Source: Dolichospermum sp. FACHB-1091 (GTDB lineage: Bacteria; Cyanobacteriota; Cyanobacteriia; Cyanobacteriales; Nostocaceae). From it: a stretch of 64,000 nt of DNA. The translations under genes were made by a program, and so were the position numbers. Where the stretch lies: NCBI RefSeq assembly GCF_014697585.1, contig NZ_JACJSB010000010.1, forward strand, positions 62,001-126,000, in the 5' to 3' direction. Of this stretch, positions 9,448 through 19,502 are shown one piece after another (position 1 is the first letter of the stretch; each line of letters begins with the position of its first letter). A model generated the notes under the pieces. The model made no database searches and was not told the DNA's origin. It worked only from the letters and a program-made list of their open reading frames with translations.

Positions 9448-10077
9448 TTAAGGATTCTTTTTAAGGTGTTTTTTAATACTTTCAAAATCTATGAATTCAT
9501 CAACTACATCAATGAGGTAGTCGCTAGTCATTGTTTGCAACCCGATTACTTCTACTCTAGCTCCCATGCTGCTCACTGCATTGACAGCATAAGATAGATC
9601 CCCATCTCCACTAACCAAGATAGCCGTATCATAATAGGGTGCTAAAGTAATCATATCAACGGCAATTTCCACATTCAGATTTGGTTTTTTGTAATTATCT
9701 ACAACTACACTCATATCTTTAGTAACTACACGATAGCCATTGCGACGCATCCATAACAGAAATCCCTGTTGTCTTTCGTTGCCAGTATCTATTGACGTAT
9801 AAAAAAATGCACGCAATAGCCGAGATGTTTTAGTTAAACTACAAAGCAATTTTATATAATCAATTTCAATTCCGAATTGCAATGCGGTCTGAAATAGACT
9901 TAAACCATCAATGAAAATTGCCACCCGGCCACGACCATCATCATTAAATGTACTATTATTGAGCGAATTTGGTTCTTGCGGCTTAATACTCTCTTGAGTA
10001 GCAGGTCCGTGCCAATAGGGTTTTTCCTTAAGTTCTTTATACTCGTTTGTTTTTTTGCTAAGACGATCAAAGTGCAT
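9448..10077 (-). CDS. LabA-like NYN domain protein
   Basis: 209 residues. A poorly conserved polar N terminus is followed by a NYN (PIN-like) nuclease fold from about residue 50: VAIFIDGLSLFQTA (first Asp), then VEIAVDMITLAPYYDTAILVSGDGDLSYAV, with the DGD acidic triad needed for metal-dependent RNA cleavage. LabA in Synechococcus elongatus is a clock-output protein; many cyanobacteria carry several NYN paralogues, so orthology is not claimed. It converges with pyrR and is preceded by a 354-base gap. Confidence 0.85.
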   Translation of the reverse strand: MHFDRLSKKTNEYKELKEKPYWHGPATQESIKPQEPNSLNNSTFNDDGRGRVAIFIDGLSLFQTALQFGIEIDYIKLLCSLTKTSRLLRAFFYTSIDTGNERQQGFLLWMRRNGYRVVTKDMSVVVDNYKKPNLNVEIAVDMITLAPYYDTAILVSGDGDLSYAVNAVSSMGARVEVIGLQTMTSDYLIDVVDEFIDFESIKKHLKKNP

Positions 10078-10431
10078 TAGTACCTCTAAATATTATAATA
10101 GTAATGTTGTCGGTAAATCTACAATATTTTAATTATTGCTAATTTATTGACACTGACCTAGTTACATTAACAGTTATCAGGTAAATTTTAGCCAATTTTT
10201 CCCAGGTTAAGATGACATTTGACATTTTGTGGTTTACCTGCACATATTTTACACAAAATGTACACCTTTGGTCAAAATTTAGTATTTATTAAATATTCTA
10301 TATTCTATATACGGCAGAGAAGCAAATCAGGTTGTAACAGTTAGGGTGCAGAAACTGAGTTTTAGATTTCTTCCACAAGTCCTACTCATTATCCTTCCAG
10401 TTGCCCAGATTCCAGAAATTCCGTCATCAAA
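10078..10431. other. Gap upstream of the NYN gene; no gene seen
   Basis: A/T-rich sequence that must contain the NYN promoter and the 3' end of the phosphatase transcript. No ORF of note, no strong hairpin and no repeat were recognised. Confidence 0.35.
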
Positions 10432-11820
10432 TCACACAACTTGTAAAACCACCAACGTCATATCATCAGTATTTTGCCTGTCAGCGCCGATAAATTGCTG
10501 AACCTGATCAAATAAATATTCAACAATTTCTTGAGGACTATTACAATACTTACAAGCAGTTCTGAAAGATGTAACAAAATTATCTTCATCAAAGCGATCG
10601 CCCCCAGCCGCCGCCGCATCAGTCAATCCGTCGGTATAATAAATTACTGTATCTCCAACTTCTAACTGGGCTTCAGCATCTTCATATTCACTATTAGCAT
10701 CTAACCCAATTAACATCCCCAATGTGTCTAAACGAGTAACAGTTTTTGTCGCAGCGTGCCACCACAAAGGCGGATTGTGGGCTGCATTGCTATAATATAA
10801 AATTCGTGTTTGCGGGTCATATTCTGAATAAAACATAGTTACAAAGCGGTGAGAATTTTCTAAATCCGCATACATAACGCGATTCAAATTTTGCAAAATT
10901 CCGGCTGGAGTGTTACCATGTAATACTTCCCCCCGTAACATTCCCCGCAACATGGTCATAATTAAACCTGCGGGAACACCCTTACCCATAACGTCCCCAA
11001 TTACTAAACCCCAACTAGCATTTTCTGATACCATCTGTGGGTTAGCCCTAGGTTGTTGTGGGTTGGGTTTAGTAGGAATAAAATCATAATAATCACCACC
11101 GACGCGATTAGCTGGTTTACAACGTGCTGCTATAGATAAGCCGGGAATATTTGGACATTGACGGGGTAAAAGTCGGCGTTGAATTTCCGCACCAATTTCT
11201 AATTCCTGATCTAAACGTTCTTTTTTTCTTAATTCTACAGCTAGTTCATCATTTTCAATCGCAACTGCTGTTTGATCTGCTACTAATCGCACTAATTTTT
11301 GTCTAGTTTCGGTCCAAGCATATTCTGGATCACGGGTCAAAACATAAAGCCAGCCCCTTTCCGTATGCTTAACTAAAATAGCTGTACCAAATACTTGTAC
11401 ATCTGCACCTAAATAATGATGCATTTGCTCATCTAAAATACCCGTGGATATATTGGGTATGGAATTAGGTAAAAGGGTAATTTGACTACTGACATTTTCT
11501 AGAGCTTTTCTAATATTTTTTCTTTGTTGGCTATCTTGCCAATGTAATTGTTCTAATCTAATTTGTCCATTGGGTTTATAAAGAAAAAGTGCGCTACCTT
11601 CAGCATCAGTCACCCTTGTGGACATAAGAGGAATCAATTCCAAAAACTGATTTAAATTAGTGAAGCTTCTGAGAGCAAATCCTAAAGAACTCAACAAATC
11701 TTGAATTTTATTTTGTTCCCGATGCAGCCTGGCCACAAGTTCCTTAAGGGCTACCACAGGAGTGACATCTGTTGTGGCGCTGTTATTACTATCAGTAGGA
11801 TGAGAGGGAAATTGTGACAC
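10432..11820 (-). CDS. GAF-SpoIIE (RsbU-like) protein serine phosphatase
   Basis: 462 residues: a short coiled region (about 25-45), a GAF sensor (about 55-190), a linking helix (RKKERLDQELEIGAEIQ) and a PP2C-type SpoIIE domain (about 230-460). Metal-binding signatures are present: VGGDYYDF, IGDVMGKGVPAG, YYTDGLTDA and TDDMTLVVL. Such enzymes dephosphorylate anti-sigma-factor antagonists in partner-switching pathways; no such partner is encoded here. It lies downstream of ftsY on the same strand, 817 bases away. Confidence 0.93.
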   Translation of the reverse strand: MSQFPSHPTDSNNSATTDVTPVVALKELVARLHREQNKIQDLLSSLGFALRSFTNLNQFLELIPLMSTRVTDAEGSALFLYKPNGQIRLEQLHWQDSQQRKNIRKALENVSSQITLLPNSIPNISTGILDEQMHHYLGADVQVFGTAILVKHTERGWLYVLTRDPEYAWTETRQKLVRLVADQTAVAIENDELAVELRKKERLDQELEIGAEIQRRLLPRQCPNIPGLSIAARCKPANRVGGDYYDFIPTKPNPQQPRANPQMVSENASWGLVIGDVMGKGVPAGLIMTMLRGMLRGEVLHGNTPAGILQNLNRVMYADLENSHRFVTMFYSEYDPQTRILYYSNAAHNPPLWWHAATKTVTRLDTLGMLIGLDANSEYEDAEAQLEVGDTVIYYTDGLTDAAAAGGDRFDEDNFVTSFRTACKYCNSPQEIVEYLFDQVQQFIGADRQNTDDMTLVVLQVV

Positions 11821-12637
11821 AGGTTAATATTGCAGTTAAGAATAGCAAATTTGTGGTTTTTTATAAAGACTATTTCTTGAGCAATTGTGAAATGCTGTTC
11901 AAGGGCATTCGTTATTTTAGCAAGAGCAGAAAAACCGTAGACCGGAATTTTCTGTGGTTGATCATGAATTTCCCAATTTGTCAAAAATAAGTCTTTAGCT
12001 ATCAGTGATTTTTATGATTGATCAGAAAATTTGAATTTTTTCATAGCTGTATTAGTCATTCATATATCTTGAGAAATATAAAGTTTCTCATTAAAAAAAT
12101 TACCTCTATTTCTTACGGGTTGGATATTAGTAGTTATCAAACAAAAAACTACATACAGGAATCATAAATGATATTTGAAAAATTTTCAGTAGTTTAGGGT
12201 GATAAATTTCCAGGATAGGAGGATGTTTTCAGGCACAGACTTACCTAAGTATTTTTCAAAAATCAAATATTACAAATAGATTTCCTGTGAGTTAGTTGAT
12301 TATTTATTTTTGGGTGCTTGGATTTTTCCAAAAACAGAGTTGTATCTATTTTGGTCTATAAACATTTAACCTATATACCACAAATTCCTTAAATGTTTCC
12401 CTAGATAGATTTCTTTTATGGAAAAATTCTTTTTTTCCTAGAAATACAGAACTGTTGGGTAACATAGGTCAAAACTATATACGCAATTTACAGCAAATTG
12501 CCAATCAAGTAGGTATAAAATCTAATTTTAAAGCCAACTCTCAAGGCAGTTTTACTCCTGACTCCTGTAAGTATGATAATAGGATTTGTTGCCGGGGTGA
12601 ATTTTCCGTTTGCGTCACATCTCACTTAAAAGCGACA
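11821..12637. other. 817-base region with no convincing gene
   Basis: Lies between ftsY and the phosphatase gene, both on the minus strand. It is A/T-rich; the open frames in it (such as 12455-12649) have no recognisable protein content and unlikely codon use. It probably holds the phosphatase promoter. I see no repeat family or strong hairpin. Confidence 0.4.
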
Positions 12638-14092
12638 TCAACCACTTAATAAAGCTTCTACAAATTCATAACTAGAAAATGGACGTAGATCTTCAATTCC
12701 TTCCCCAGCACCAATAAAACGAATGGGTAAACCCAACTGCTGAACAACAGCCAGGGCGACACCTCCTCTAGCTGTTCCGTCTAATTTGGTTAAAACAACG
12801 CCGCTGAGTTGGGCTGCTTGGGAAAATACTTCCGCTTGTCGCAGTCCATTTTGTCCTAGAGTAGCATCAAGAACTAAAAGAGATTCAACATGGGTATTAG
12901 GAGCTTTCTTGGTGATAATTCTGCGAATTTTTCCCAGTTCGTCCATCAGATTTTTCTTATTTTGCAGTCTCCCAGCGGTATCTATTAATAATAACTCGGT
13001 TTCTCTGGACTGAGCAGCAGCGATCGCATCAAATACCACGGCGGCCGGATCAGTGTTTTTACCTTGATTGGCGATAACTTCTACACCGCTTCTATTCCCC
13101 CACACTTTAACCTGTTCCACCGCCGCCGCCCGGAATGTATCAGCCGCACCAATTAAGCATTTATAACCCGATTTTTGTGCTAGGTGAGAAATTTTACCGA
13201 TGGTTGTAGTTTTCCCTGCCCCATTAACTCCAGTAATTAACCAAATGGTGAGAGTCTCTTTTTCCGGCGCAAACCCAGATTTTACTTGATTTTGCAAGGG
13301 TGCATCTAGCATATCCCTAAGAATTTCTTTAAGATAGGCTATTGCTTGGTCTGGTGGAGTTACTTCTGCGAGTAATTTTTTTTGCAGCGCGGTAATAATA
13401 TAGTCCGTTGCTTCTACACCTACATCAGCTTGTAAAAGTAATGATTCAATTTCATTTACAGCATCTTGATTGAGCGGACCTTGACCAACAATTGATTTTA
13501 GGCGATTAAGAATATTTCGTCGGGTTTTATCTAAACCTTGACGCAGTTTTTTCAACCAAGTAATCTCTTCTAGGGAAATATCTTCTGCTTTTCTCCCTTG
13601 GGCTGCTAAAACCTCTGCTGACCATCTAAAACCATCATCAAATACTAATTCGGGAATTGTTACTTCTGTTTCTGTGGTTATTGTCAGTATTTCTGGAATT
13701 TCGGTTTCTATGGAACTAGCAATCAATTTCTCTTGTTTAGCTTGTCTTTCTGCCGCAGCCCGTTCTAAAAAAGATAAATTAGCTGCTTCTGCTTGTAATT
13801 CGTTAACAATATCTTCGGTAGTTTCTACTGCATTTTCAGTTAGTGTAATTACTTCCTCTGTGGCTACTATTTTTTCAGGAATAGTATCTTCTGCAATAGT
13901 TACAGGTGCTACTGCTTCTATTTGTTGTTTTTCTTGAATATTTTTATACGCAGCTTTAGCAAAAGCTAACAAATCCTCTGTATCTGGTACTGTTGTTTCT
14001 GGTTGAGTTGCTGCTACTGCGGGTGTTTCTGTTTGGGTTTGGGGAGTATCAGCGGATTGATTATTGGGACGATTAAACCAATTAAAAGCCAT
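12638..14092 (-). CDS. ftsY: Signal recognition particle receptor FtsY
   Basis: 484 residues. A long acidic N-terminal A region (about 1-170, rich in E, T and A) precedes the NG GTPase. P-loop GVNGAGKTTT at about 288-297, DTAGR at about 371-375 and TKLDG at about 435-439 are all intact. FtsY docks ribosome-SRP complexes at the membrane; its partner Ffh is encoded at the far end of this window. It follows nusB by about 100 bases on the same strand, an arrangement I recall as common in cyanobacteria. Confidence 0.97.
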   Translation of the reverse strand: MAFNWFNRPNNQSADTPQTQTETPAVAATQPETTVPDTEDLLAFAKAAYKNIQEKQQIEAVAPVTIAEDTIPEKIVATEEVITLTENAVETTEDIVNELQAEAANLSFLERAAAERQAKQEKLIASSIETEIPEILTITTETEVTIPELVFDDGFRWSAEVLAAQGRKAEDISLEEITWLKKLRQGLDKTRRNILNRLKSIVGQGPLNQDAVNEIESLLLQADVGVEATDYIITALQKKLLAEVTPPDQAIAYLKEILRDMLDAPLQNQVKSGFAPEKETLTIWLITGVNGAGKTTTIGKISHLAQKSGYKCLIGAADTFRAAAVEQVKVWGNRSGVEVIANQGKNTDPAAVVFDAIAAAQSRETELLLIDTAGRLQNKKNLMDELGKIRRIITKKAPNTHVESLLVLDATLGQNGLRQAEVFSQAAQLSGVVLTKLDGTARGGVALAVVQQLGLPIRFIGAGEGIEDLRPFSSYEFVEALLSG

Positions 14093-14194
14093 TGTAGTTG
14101 ATTTAGATAAGAATTTAATTAGGAAGGATTGAAGGAGTCAGGAGTCAAGGAAGAAGAAAAAAGTCTTACCAATGACCAATGACCAAGGACTAAT

Positions 14195-14836
14195 TTAAGC
14201 AGTTTGTTTCTGTTCACTGACTCGACGGAGAACACCATTAATAAAACGGTGACCATCTTCTCCACTATAACGTTTAGCTAATTCTACAGCTTCGTTAATG
14301 GCAATACCGTGGGGAACTTTCATAAATTTTATTTCTGCGGTAGCTATTTGTAGAATATCTCTGTCAATTTGGGCTAAACGCGTCACTTGCCAATCTACTA
14401 AAGCATTAGAAATAAGTTCCTCGATAGTCTGACGATTTTCATTGACGGTAATAATAATTGCTTTGGCGTAATTACGAACTTCTTTATCTTGATTAGCTAA
14501 TTGAATTAATTCAGGAAAATCAACGGACGTACCTAATTGATTAATAGCGGTTTGGGTATAGGAAATTGCCTCCTTCAGCATGGTTCTAGCTGTATTCAAG
14601 TCAGCGGCTCTAGTTTCACTGGTCAATAGACGCTCATTACTCCGTTGCAGTTCTCCTGCGGCATTATTCAATGTATCCTGTACCTCTAATGTAAGAGTAC
14701 GTACTGCCCCTAAAACTAGCTTAGAGACTAATTGTTCGTCTGATAGGGTTTCCAGTTTTTTGGGGTTTATTGGTAACTGACTGAGACTTAGCAGCGCCAA
14801 TTCGCGGGCTATTTGTTGGGGTTTACGACGTTGCAT
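14195..14836 (-). CDS. nusB: Transcription antitermination factor NusB
   Basis: 213 residues from the ATG that gives [20 protein letters not shown]; an upstream in-frame ATG at 14893 would add 19 unlikely residues. The C-terminal part ([27 protein letters not shown], then [27 protein letters not shown]) is classic NusB. The protein binds boxA RNA with NusE (S10) for antitermination on rRNA operons. The region at about residues 50-130 is longer than in E. coli NusB (139 residues), as is usual in cyanobacteria. Confidence 0.95.
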   Translation of the reverse strand: MQRRKPQQIARELALLSLSQLPINPKKLETLSDEQLVSKLVLGAVRTLTLEVQDTLNNAAGELQRSNERLLTSETRAADLNTARTMLKEAISYTQTAINQLGTSVDFPELIQLANQDKEVRNYAKAIIITVNENRQTIEELISNALVDWQVTRLAQIDRDILQIATAEIKFMKVPHGIAINEAVELAKRYSGEDGHRFINGVLRRVSEQKQTA

Positions 14837-14938
14837 ACAGTTGGGATGATAAAAAATATGTGAGTTTATGTGAATTTTGGCACAGATGAACAATTAGCTT
14901 ATCTATTTTTTGATCAATTGGCTAGGTTGCTGTCAAAT

Positions 14939-15694
14939 TTATTCTGTTGCTGAAATCCCCTGCTGTTTGATTTCTACAGGTAATAATGTTGTTAGTGTTT
15001 CCAGGTGAGATGGTTGGTTAGCAGATACTATACCACCGGAGACAACTATTTTAAAAGCATCTTCAACAGATATAGAAAGATTAATTACCTCTTCTTCTGG
15101 AACTATTGCATACCAGCCTGTTGTTGGATTGGGGGTGGTGGGAACAAATATACTAATTACGGGACGAGAGATGTGATTTTGGATTTCGTTGCTAATTACT
15201 CCTGTCACAAAACCAATGGACCAAATTCCCTGACGAGGGTATTCTACTAGTACTACACGGCGAAATTTACCATTAGAATCTTTTAGCAGTGTTTCTAAAA
15301 GTTGTTTGAGTGTTTTATATACCTGACCGGCTAAAGGAATCGCGTGTAATAACCGTTCACCTACATCTAATAACCAACGTCCAGCAATGTTTCTAGCCAT
15401 TAAGCCAATGACAAGAATACTTAATAGTGGTACGGCTAATCCGACTAGTAAATTAAGTATATTTACTAGAATTGGGTTTAAACCATCAAAAGGATTAAGT
15501 TGTTTGGGAATTTGGGTAAGAAAGTTAATCACCCAGGTAGCTATGGTAATTGTTAACCAGATGGTAGTTGCTAGGGGAATTAACACCAGCAAACCAGCAA
15601 TTAGGTCATTTTTCAGGTCTTGTTTCAAACGTTCCATTACCAAACCTTGGTTCTCCTTGTTTGGTTTTGTCAAACTGTTGTGATTATTTTCCAT
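14939..15694 (-). CDS. DUF502 membrane protein
   Basis: 251 residues. Two hydrophobic hairpins (about 33-58 and 75-100) precede a soluble beta-rich part with the DUF502 signatures GERLLHAIPLAGQVYKTLKQ, RRVVLVEYPRQGIWSIGFVTG and VFVPTTPNPTTGWYA. Function is unknown; plant homologues (COV, CONTINUOUS VASCULAR RING) affect vascular patterning. It is the first gene of a minus-strand set with nusB and ftsY. The start could also be at 15637 (MERLKQDLKNDL). Confidence 0.9.
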   Translation of the reverse strand: MENNHNSLTKPNKENQGLVMERLKQDLKNDLIAGLLVLIPLATTIWLTITIATWVINFLTQIPKQLNPFDGLNPILVNILNLLVGLAVPLLSILVIGLMARNIAGRWLLDVGERLLHAIPLAGQVYKTLKQLLETLLKDSNGKFRRVVLVEYPRQGIWSIGFVTGVISNEIQNHISRPVISIFVPTTPNPTTGWYAIVPEEEVINLSISVEDAFKIVVSGGIVSANQPSHLETLTTLLPVEIKQQGISATE

Positions 15695-15965
15695 ATCAGC
15701 TTAGTCACATTGGGAATATAAGAACCTGATTACAGCAGATCTCAGTATCTTGCAACAGGTTATTTTTCATTTCTAGAAAACACTTTTTGTACCCGTCTCT
15801 AATGGTAGAAAGTCACACTATCGCTACAAAAGTCAGCCAGTTTCCTGCTTCGACATAAATATAGGTGCCATTCCACCATTATGGCGGATTGTTAATTTCT
15901 CAGAGTGTTACTTATCTTTGCAATTATTGTAAATGATTGTTGCAAGTCTGAGAGATATTATAACA

Positions 15966-16072
15966 GGGGACAGGGAACAGGGAACAGGGAACAGGGAACA
16001 GGGAACAGGGAACAGGGAACAGGGAACAGGGAAGAGTCAAGAGTCAAGAGTCAAGAGTCAAGAGTCAAGAGT
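15966..16072. repeat. Two adjoining heptamer arrays (GGGAACA and AGAGTCA)
   Basis: About eight units of GGGAACA (15970-16033) run straight into about five units of AGAGTCA (16034-16070). These are STRR-type repeats in a 424-base gap between DUF502 and the broken gene at 16119-16894. The rest of that gap shows nothing else I can name. Confidence 0.9.
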
Positions 16073-16118
16073 GAGAAGATTTTAAATCTCAAACTTTGCG
16101 TCTTAGTGCGAAACATAA

Positions 16119-16894
16119 TTAATCTTTCATTTCCAAAATACCAACTAAAATACGACCGATTTCTTCAATATCATCAGAGATTCTCAAAAGAGTCATATCT
16201 TGGGTAATTTGTTGTTGTTGACGATCTAATTTACCAAAGCACCAAATTTCCCCAGTGGTAACAGCGCCATAAAACACAGATTTATTTTCTTCAATTTCCG
16301 ATAAAGCAATTACAGCAAATTGTTATCAAACCCGGAACAAGAACCCCAACCCCACCCCCAACCCCCTCCAATATCAAAAGTTTATCCTTTTCTTCCCCCC
16401 GCAGCGGGGGGATTGAGGGGGGTGCGAGGAGGGGGCTAAGATGTACCTTATATGATTGGAAATCACTGTAACTCTACTGCGAGTTGAGTAAATTCTCTAG
16501 TTAAATCATCATTTTTGGCTTCAATAACTAACAAGCTTTGCTGAGAACGCAACAAATAATCTAGATTTCCTTTTAACCAATTATTCACATTAACTGTATA
16601 CTCAATTTTTAGCTGACATTGACAACAAGTGATAACCCCCGATAAAAGGGGTGAAACTAGAGTTTCTCGTCTAGCAGTTTCATTATTCAAACTAACTAAT
16701 GGTAAGAAAGAGGTGATTTTATCTTTGAGTTCTGCAATATTCTTTAAATGATTGGAGGTTTTAGGTAGAGTAATGGCTTTTTTAATAAATGAGTAGCCTA
16801 ACTCAGTGAGAATTTCCTCTATATCGTAAGGTAATTCAAAATAAGAGTCAAAGGTGTAAGATTGTCCTTCTTGAAGGATTTTTTGTTTAGTCAT
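16119..16894 (-). pseudogene. Nuclease-like gene interrupted by a repeat
   Basis: The 5' part (16463-16894, 143 codons) runs from MTKQKILQEG to FTQLAVELQ and stops at a TGA inside inserted sequence. The missing end continues in frame on the other side (16119-16322): QFAVIALSEIEENKSVFYGA, then TTGEIWCFGKLD and finally ILVGILEMKD. Together they make one protein with the V-E-A-K (LLVIEAKND) and YGAVTTGEIW pattern also visible in the intact gene at 55609-56214. That pattern suggests a PD-(D/E)XK-type fold; function is unknown. The interruption is about 140 bp. Confidence 0.75.
16323..16462. mobile_element. GC-rich palindromic insertion in the nuclease-like gene
   Basis: About 140 bp with C-rich arm (AACCCCAACCCCACCCCC), a central hairpin (CCCCCCGCAGCGGGGGG) and a G-rich arm (GAGGAGGGGGCT). 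It is much richer in G+C than its surroundings. Similar CCCCAACCCC-type sequence appears in the patA repeats near 53.6 kb. No transposase, no clear target duplication. Confidence 0.65.
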
Positions 16895-16946
16895 ATAGCA
16901 GAGAATTTAATTTCTCAACCTCTTATTCTTTGTGCTTTTGTGTAAC

Positions 16947-18029
16947 TTACATAAGTCCTGTTTCCATTACTTTTCGTACCAAAGTTGCCAATTTATCCGC
17001 ACTATCAGGAACAGAAATTGCTTTGGCATTTTCCCCCATTTTCGCCAATTTTTCTGGATATTGCAACAAATTTAAAACCTGAGTTGTGAATATTTCTTGT
17101 GTCAAATTTGACTGCTTAAAGGACAACGCAGCGCCAGCTTTAGTAAACACTTCTGCATTATAAGATTGATGATCTTCCGCTGCAAAGGGATAGGGAATTA
17201 ATATTGCTGGCGTACCACAAACTGCCAATTCTGTCAAGCTACCCGCACCAGAACGACTAATAGCTAAATTAGCCCTTCGCAACAAAGCCGCCATATTGTC
17301 ATAAAAAGGCAAAGCGATATATTGAGGATGTTGTAGACTGTTAATATCAGGATCATTATCACCTGTTAAATGGACTATATAAGCACCAGCTTGAAACCAA
17401 GCCTCAGCAGACTGACGTACCAATTTATTTACAGCTACAGCCCCCTGACTACCACCAAATACTACAATTAAGGGAACACCATCAGGAACAGATAAGTCGA
17501 AGCTATTATTGCCTTTCTCATGTAAAAATTGAGAACGAACCGGAGTACCCACAGAAAAAGTTTTAGTTCGAGGTAAGTATTGAGCAGTAACATCGAAACC
17601 TATGGCTACTGCATTACACCAAGGACCAAAGAATCGGGTAACTTTTCCCGGTAAAGCGTTAGACTCATGAAAAACCACCGGTAAACCCAGAGAACGGGCT
17701 GCAATTACCGCAGGACCTGCAATATAACCACCTGTAGTGAAAACTCCCTGGAATTTTTCCTGTTTAAGAATGCGTCTGACCTTCAAAATTGCACCAATGA
17801 GTTTAACAAAAGTGCGGAGAGAACGAAGACTCAAACCCTGCTGAAAACCCTCAACAGCAATGGTATTTAAAGGATAGGTCTCTGGAACTAACTGAGTTTC
17901 TAGGCGGTTAGGTACACCTAACCATTCAATATTGTATTCTGGCAGTTTTTCTGCCAATGCGATCGCTGGGAACAAGTGTCCACCTGTCCCACTAGCTGCT
18001 ATAAGTAATTTAATTGGTGCATTTACCAT
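16947..18029 (-). CDS. murG: UDP-GlcNAc:lipid II GlcNAc transferase MurG
   Basis: 360 residues, usual length. Motifs: AASGTGGHLFPA (GTGGH at about 14-18, lipid I binding), VFTTGGYIAGPAV, HESNALPGKVTR and VVFGGSQGA. The UDP-GlcNAc pocket is marked by SRSGAGSLTELA and PYPFAAEDHQ. MurG adds GlcNAc to lipid I on the cytoplasmic membrane face to give lipid II; mraY, the preceding step, is at 30.7 kb. No cell-wall neighbour is adjacent. Confidence 0.97.
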   Translation of the reverse strand: MVNAPIKLLIAASGTGGHLFPAIALAEKLPEYNIEWLGVPNRLETQLVPETYPLNTIAVEGFQQGLSLRSLRTFVKLIGAILKVRRILKQEKFQGVFTTGGYIAGPAVIAARSLGLPVVFHESNALPGKVTRFFGPWCNAVAIGFDVTAQYLPRTKTFSVGTPVRSQFLHEKGNNSFDLSVPDGVPLIVVFGGSQGAVAVNKLVRQSAEAWFQAGAYIVHLTGDNDPDINSLQHPQYIALPFYDNMAALLRRANLAISRSGAGSLTELAVCGTPAILIPYPFAAEDHQSYNAEVFTKAGAALSFKQSNLTQEIFTTQVLNLLQYPEKLAKMGENAKAISVPDSADKLATLVRKVMETGLM

Positions 18030-18114
18030 TCCCGACTATACCATTTATCGCCCAGCTTCATTAAGATAAAACAAATTCCTTATCTTTGATCATCAAATCA
18101 GTAAGATCTTACTT

Positions 18115-18927
18115 ATGACTAAAATTATCCCCTTATTAATGAAACGTAACAAAACATTACCCTTAGGGTTTGGTCTCCTTTCCAGTTTACTAGCAATGGG
18201 TTTATCTAGTCATGGGCAATTGGCGCAAGCCAGAGAACCGGAAAATGCACCTTCTACACTCACTAAGCTCTTAACACAGATTGATACTGCTGCTAATCAA
18301 GGTAATGTTAAAGCTGTGATGCAATTTTACAGCCCCAAATTTACTCATGGTGACGGTTTAAACCACAAAGGAATGGAACAGGCCTTAACAGGACTGTGGA
18401 AGCAATATCCCAAATTGCATTATACTACACAGCTAGAATCTTGGAAATCTGAAGGTAATACTATCATTGTGGAAACTACTACTAGTATTAGCAGTTTACC
18501 TGCATCTAGTAACAATAATTTAACTCTCCAGTCTACAATTAAATCACGTCAAAAAATTACAGGTTCAAAAATTGTTCATCAAGATATTTTGTCAGAAAGG
18601 ACTCAACTGACATCTGGGAATAAACCACCCCAAGTAGTAATTAAATTACCACAACAGGTAAAAATTGGTGAAAAATATAGTTTTGATGCCATTGTTCAAG
18701 AACCATTAGGTGAGGACTTTCTACTGGGAACAGCTATAGAAGAACCTATTCAAGCCAATAAATTTCTCAAACCCACAATTGCAAATTTAGAATTTCTCAA
18801 TGCTGGAGGACTTTTCAAAATCGGACGCGCACCCTCTACTCCCGGTTTCCAGTGGATTTCCGCAGTTATTCGCAGGGGTGAAAATATGACTATTATTACT
18901 CAACGGTTACAAGTAGTTAAAAAGTAG
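18115..18927 (+). CDS. Secreted NTF2-like (SnoaL-type) protein
   Basis: 270 residues. A signal peptide (about residues 9-38, ending around AQA) precedes an NTF2-like cone fold: LLTQIDTAANQGNVKAVMQF (about 50-69) and FTHGDGLNHKGMEQAL. A second, beta-rich C-terminal part (about 165-270) looks Ig-like and may be a separate domain. No catalytic residues can be inferred; a periplasmic binding or protein-interaction role is possible. ATG at 18115 or 18139 could be used. It is divergent from murG. Confidence 0.7.
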   Translation: MTKIIPLLMKRNKTLPLGFGLLSSLLAMGLSSHGQLAQAREPENAPSTLTKLLTQIDTAANQGNVKAVMQFYSPKFTHGDGLNHKGMEQALTGLWKQYPKLHYTTQLESWKSEGNTIIVETTTSISSLPASSNNNLTLQSTIKSRQKITGSKIVHQDILSERTQLTSGNKPPQVVIKLPQQVKIGEKYSFDAIVQEPLGEDFLLGTAIEEPIQANKFLKPTIANLEFLNAGGLFKIGRAPSTPGFQWISAVIRRGENMTIITQRLQVVKK

Positions 18928-19241
18928 AGAATGGGTAATGTAAGATTTAGGTTTTCTATTAAGGTATGGGTTTCGGGCATTTTAACGTGATTTTTTGATG
19001 CTTTTTGAGCGATTGACGTAAGCGATCGCATTCCTGTAACTTAGTGAGACAACGGTTTTATCCTGTTTATCCTGAAACGACGGATATTCTCAACTTTTAA
19101 TTAATAGCCATTCACGGACAGAAAGTGCTAAGATTGAAGTTTCAGTATCGGAAATTGTGAACGTGGGTGTCATAACCCAGTCACTTCCTCATCAATCAGT
19201 TGCAAACTCACTAACTAGGAACAGGAGAAACAGTTCTCAAA
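18928..19241. promoter_or_regulatory. Leader region of rpsP
   Basis: 314 bases without a gene. It contains a HIP1 site (GCGATCGC near 19022) and, about 60 bases before rpsP, a small hairpin (TGGGT at 19164, ACCCA at 19175). It should hold the rpsP promoter; ribosomal-protein autoregulation is possible but unproven. Confidence 0.35.
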
Positions 19242-19502
19242 ATGATCAAATTGCGTTTAAAAAGATTTGGGAAAAAGCGGGAAGCAAGTTACCGAATTGT
19301 TGCTATTAACGATCTTGCCCGTCGTGACGGTCGCCCCCTGGAAGAATTAGGATTCTATAATCCTAGAACAGATGAAGTCAAATTAGACATTCCTGGTATC
19401 GTTAAGCGACTACAACAAGGCGCTCAACCTACCGATACAGTTCGTCGTATCCTCGTAAAAGCTAACGTTTTTGAACAGGTCAGTGCAACAGCCGCATCAT
19501 AG
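19242..19502 (+). CDS. rpsP: 30S ribosomal protein S16
   Basis: 86 residues, family length. [20 protein letters not shown] and [15 protein letters not shown] are diagnostic. S16 is an assembly protein of the 30S body. A good Shine-Dalgarno (AGGAG in AACAGGAGAAACAG) precedes the ATG. The following KH gene overlaps or adjoins its stop, so the two are translated from one message. Confidence 0.98.
   Translation: MIKLRLKRFGKKREASYRIVAINDLARRDGRPLEELGFYNPRTDEVKLDIPGIVKRLQQGAQPTDTVRRILVKANVFEQVSATAAS

Noticed and set aside
12455-12649. 64-residue open frame in the ftsY-phosphatase gap
   Set aside because: No recognisable protein pattern; it lies in A/T-rich spacer and overlaps the end of ftsY.
15970-16072. 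Short regular repeats looking like a CRISPR array
   Set aside because: Units are 7 bp without spacers; these are STRR heptamers. No cas gene or spacer-repeat pattern was seen anywhere in the window.
15905-16207. 100-residue open frame over the heptamer arrays
   Set aside because: Most of it translates the repeats (GNREQGT units) and it overlaps the broken gene on the other strand.
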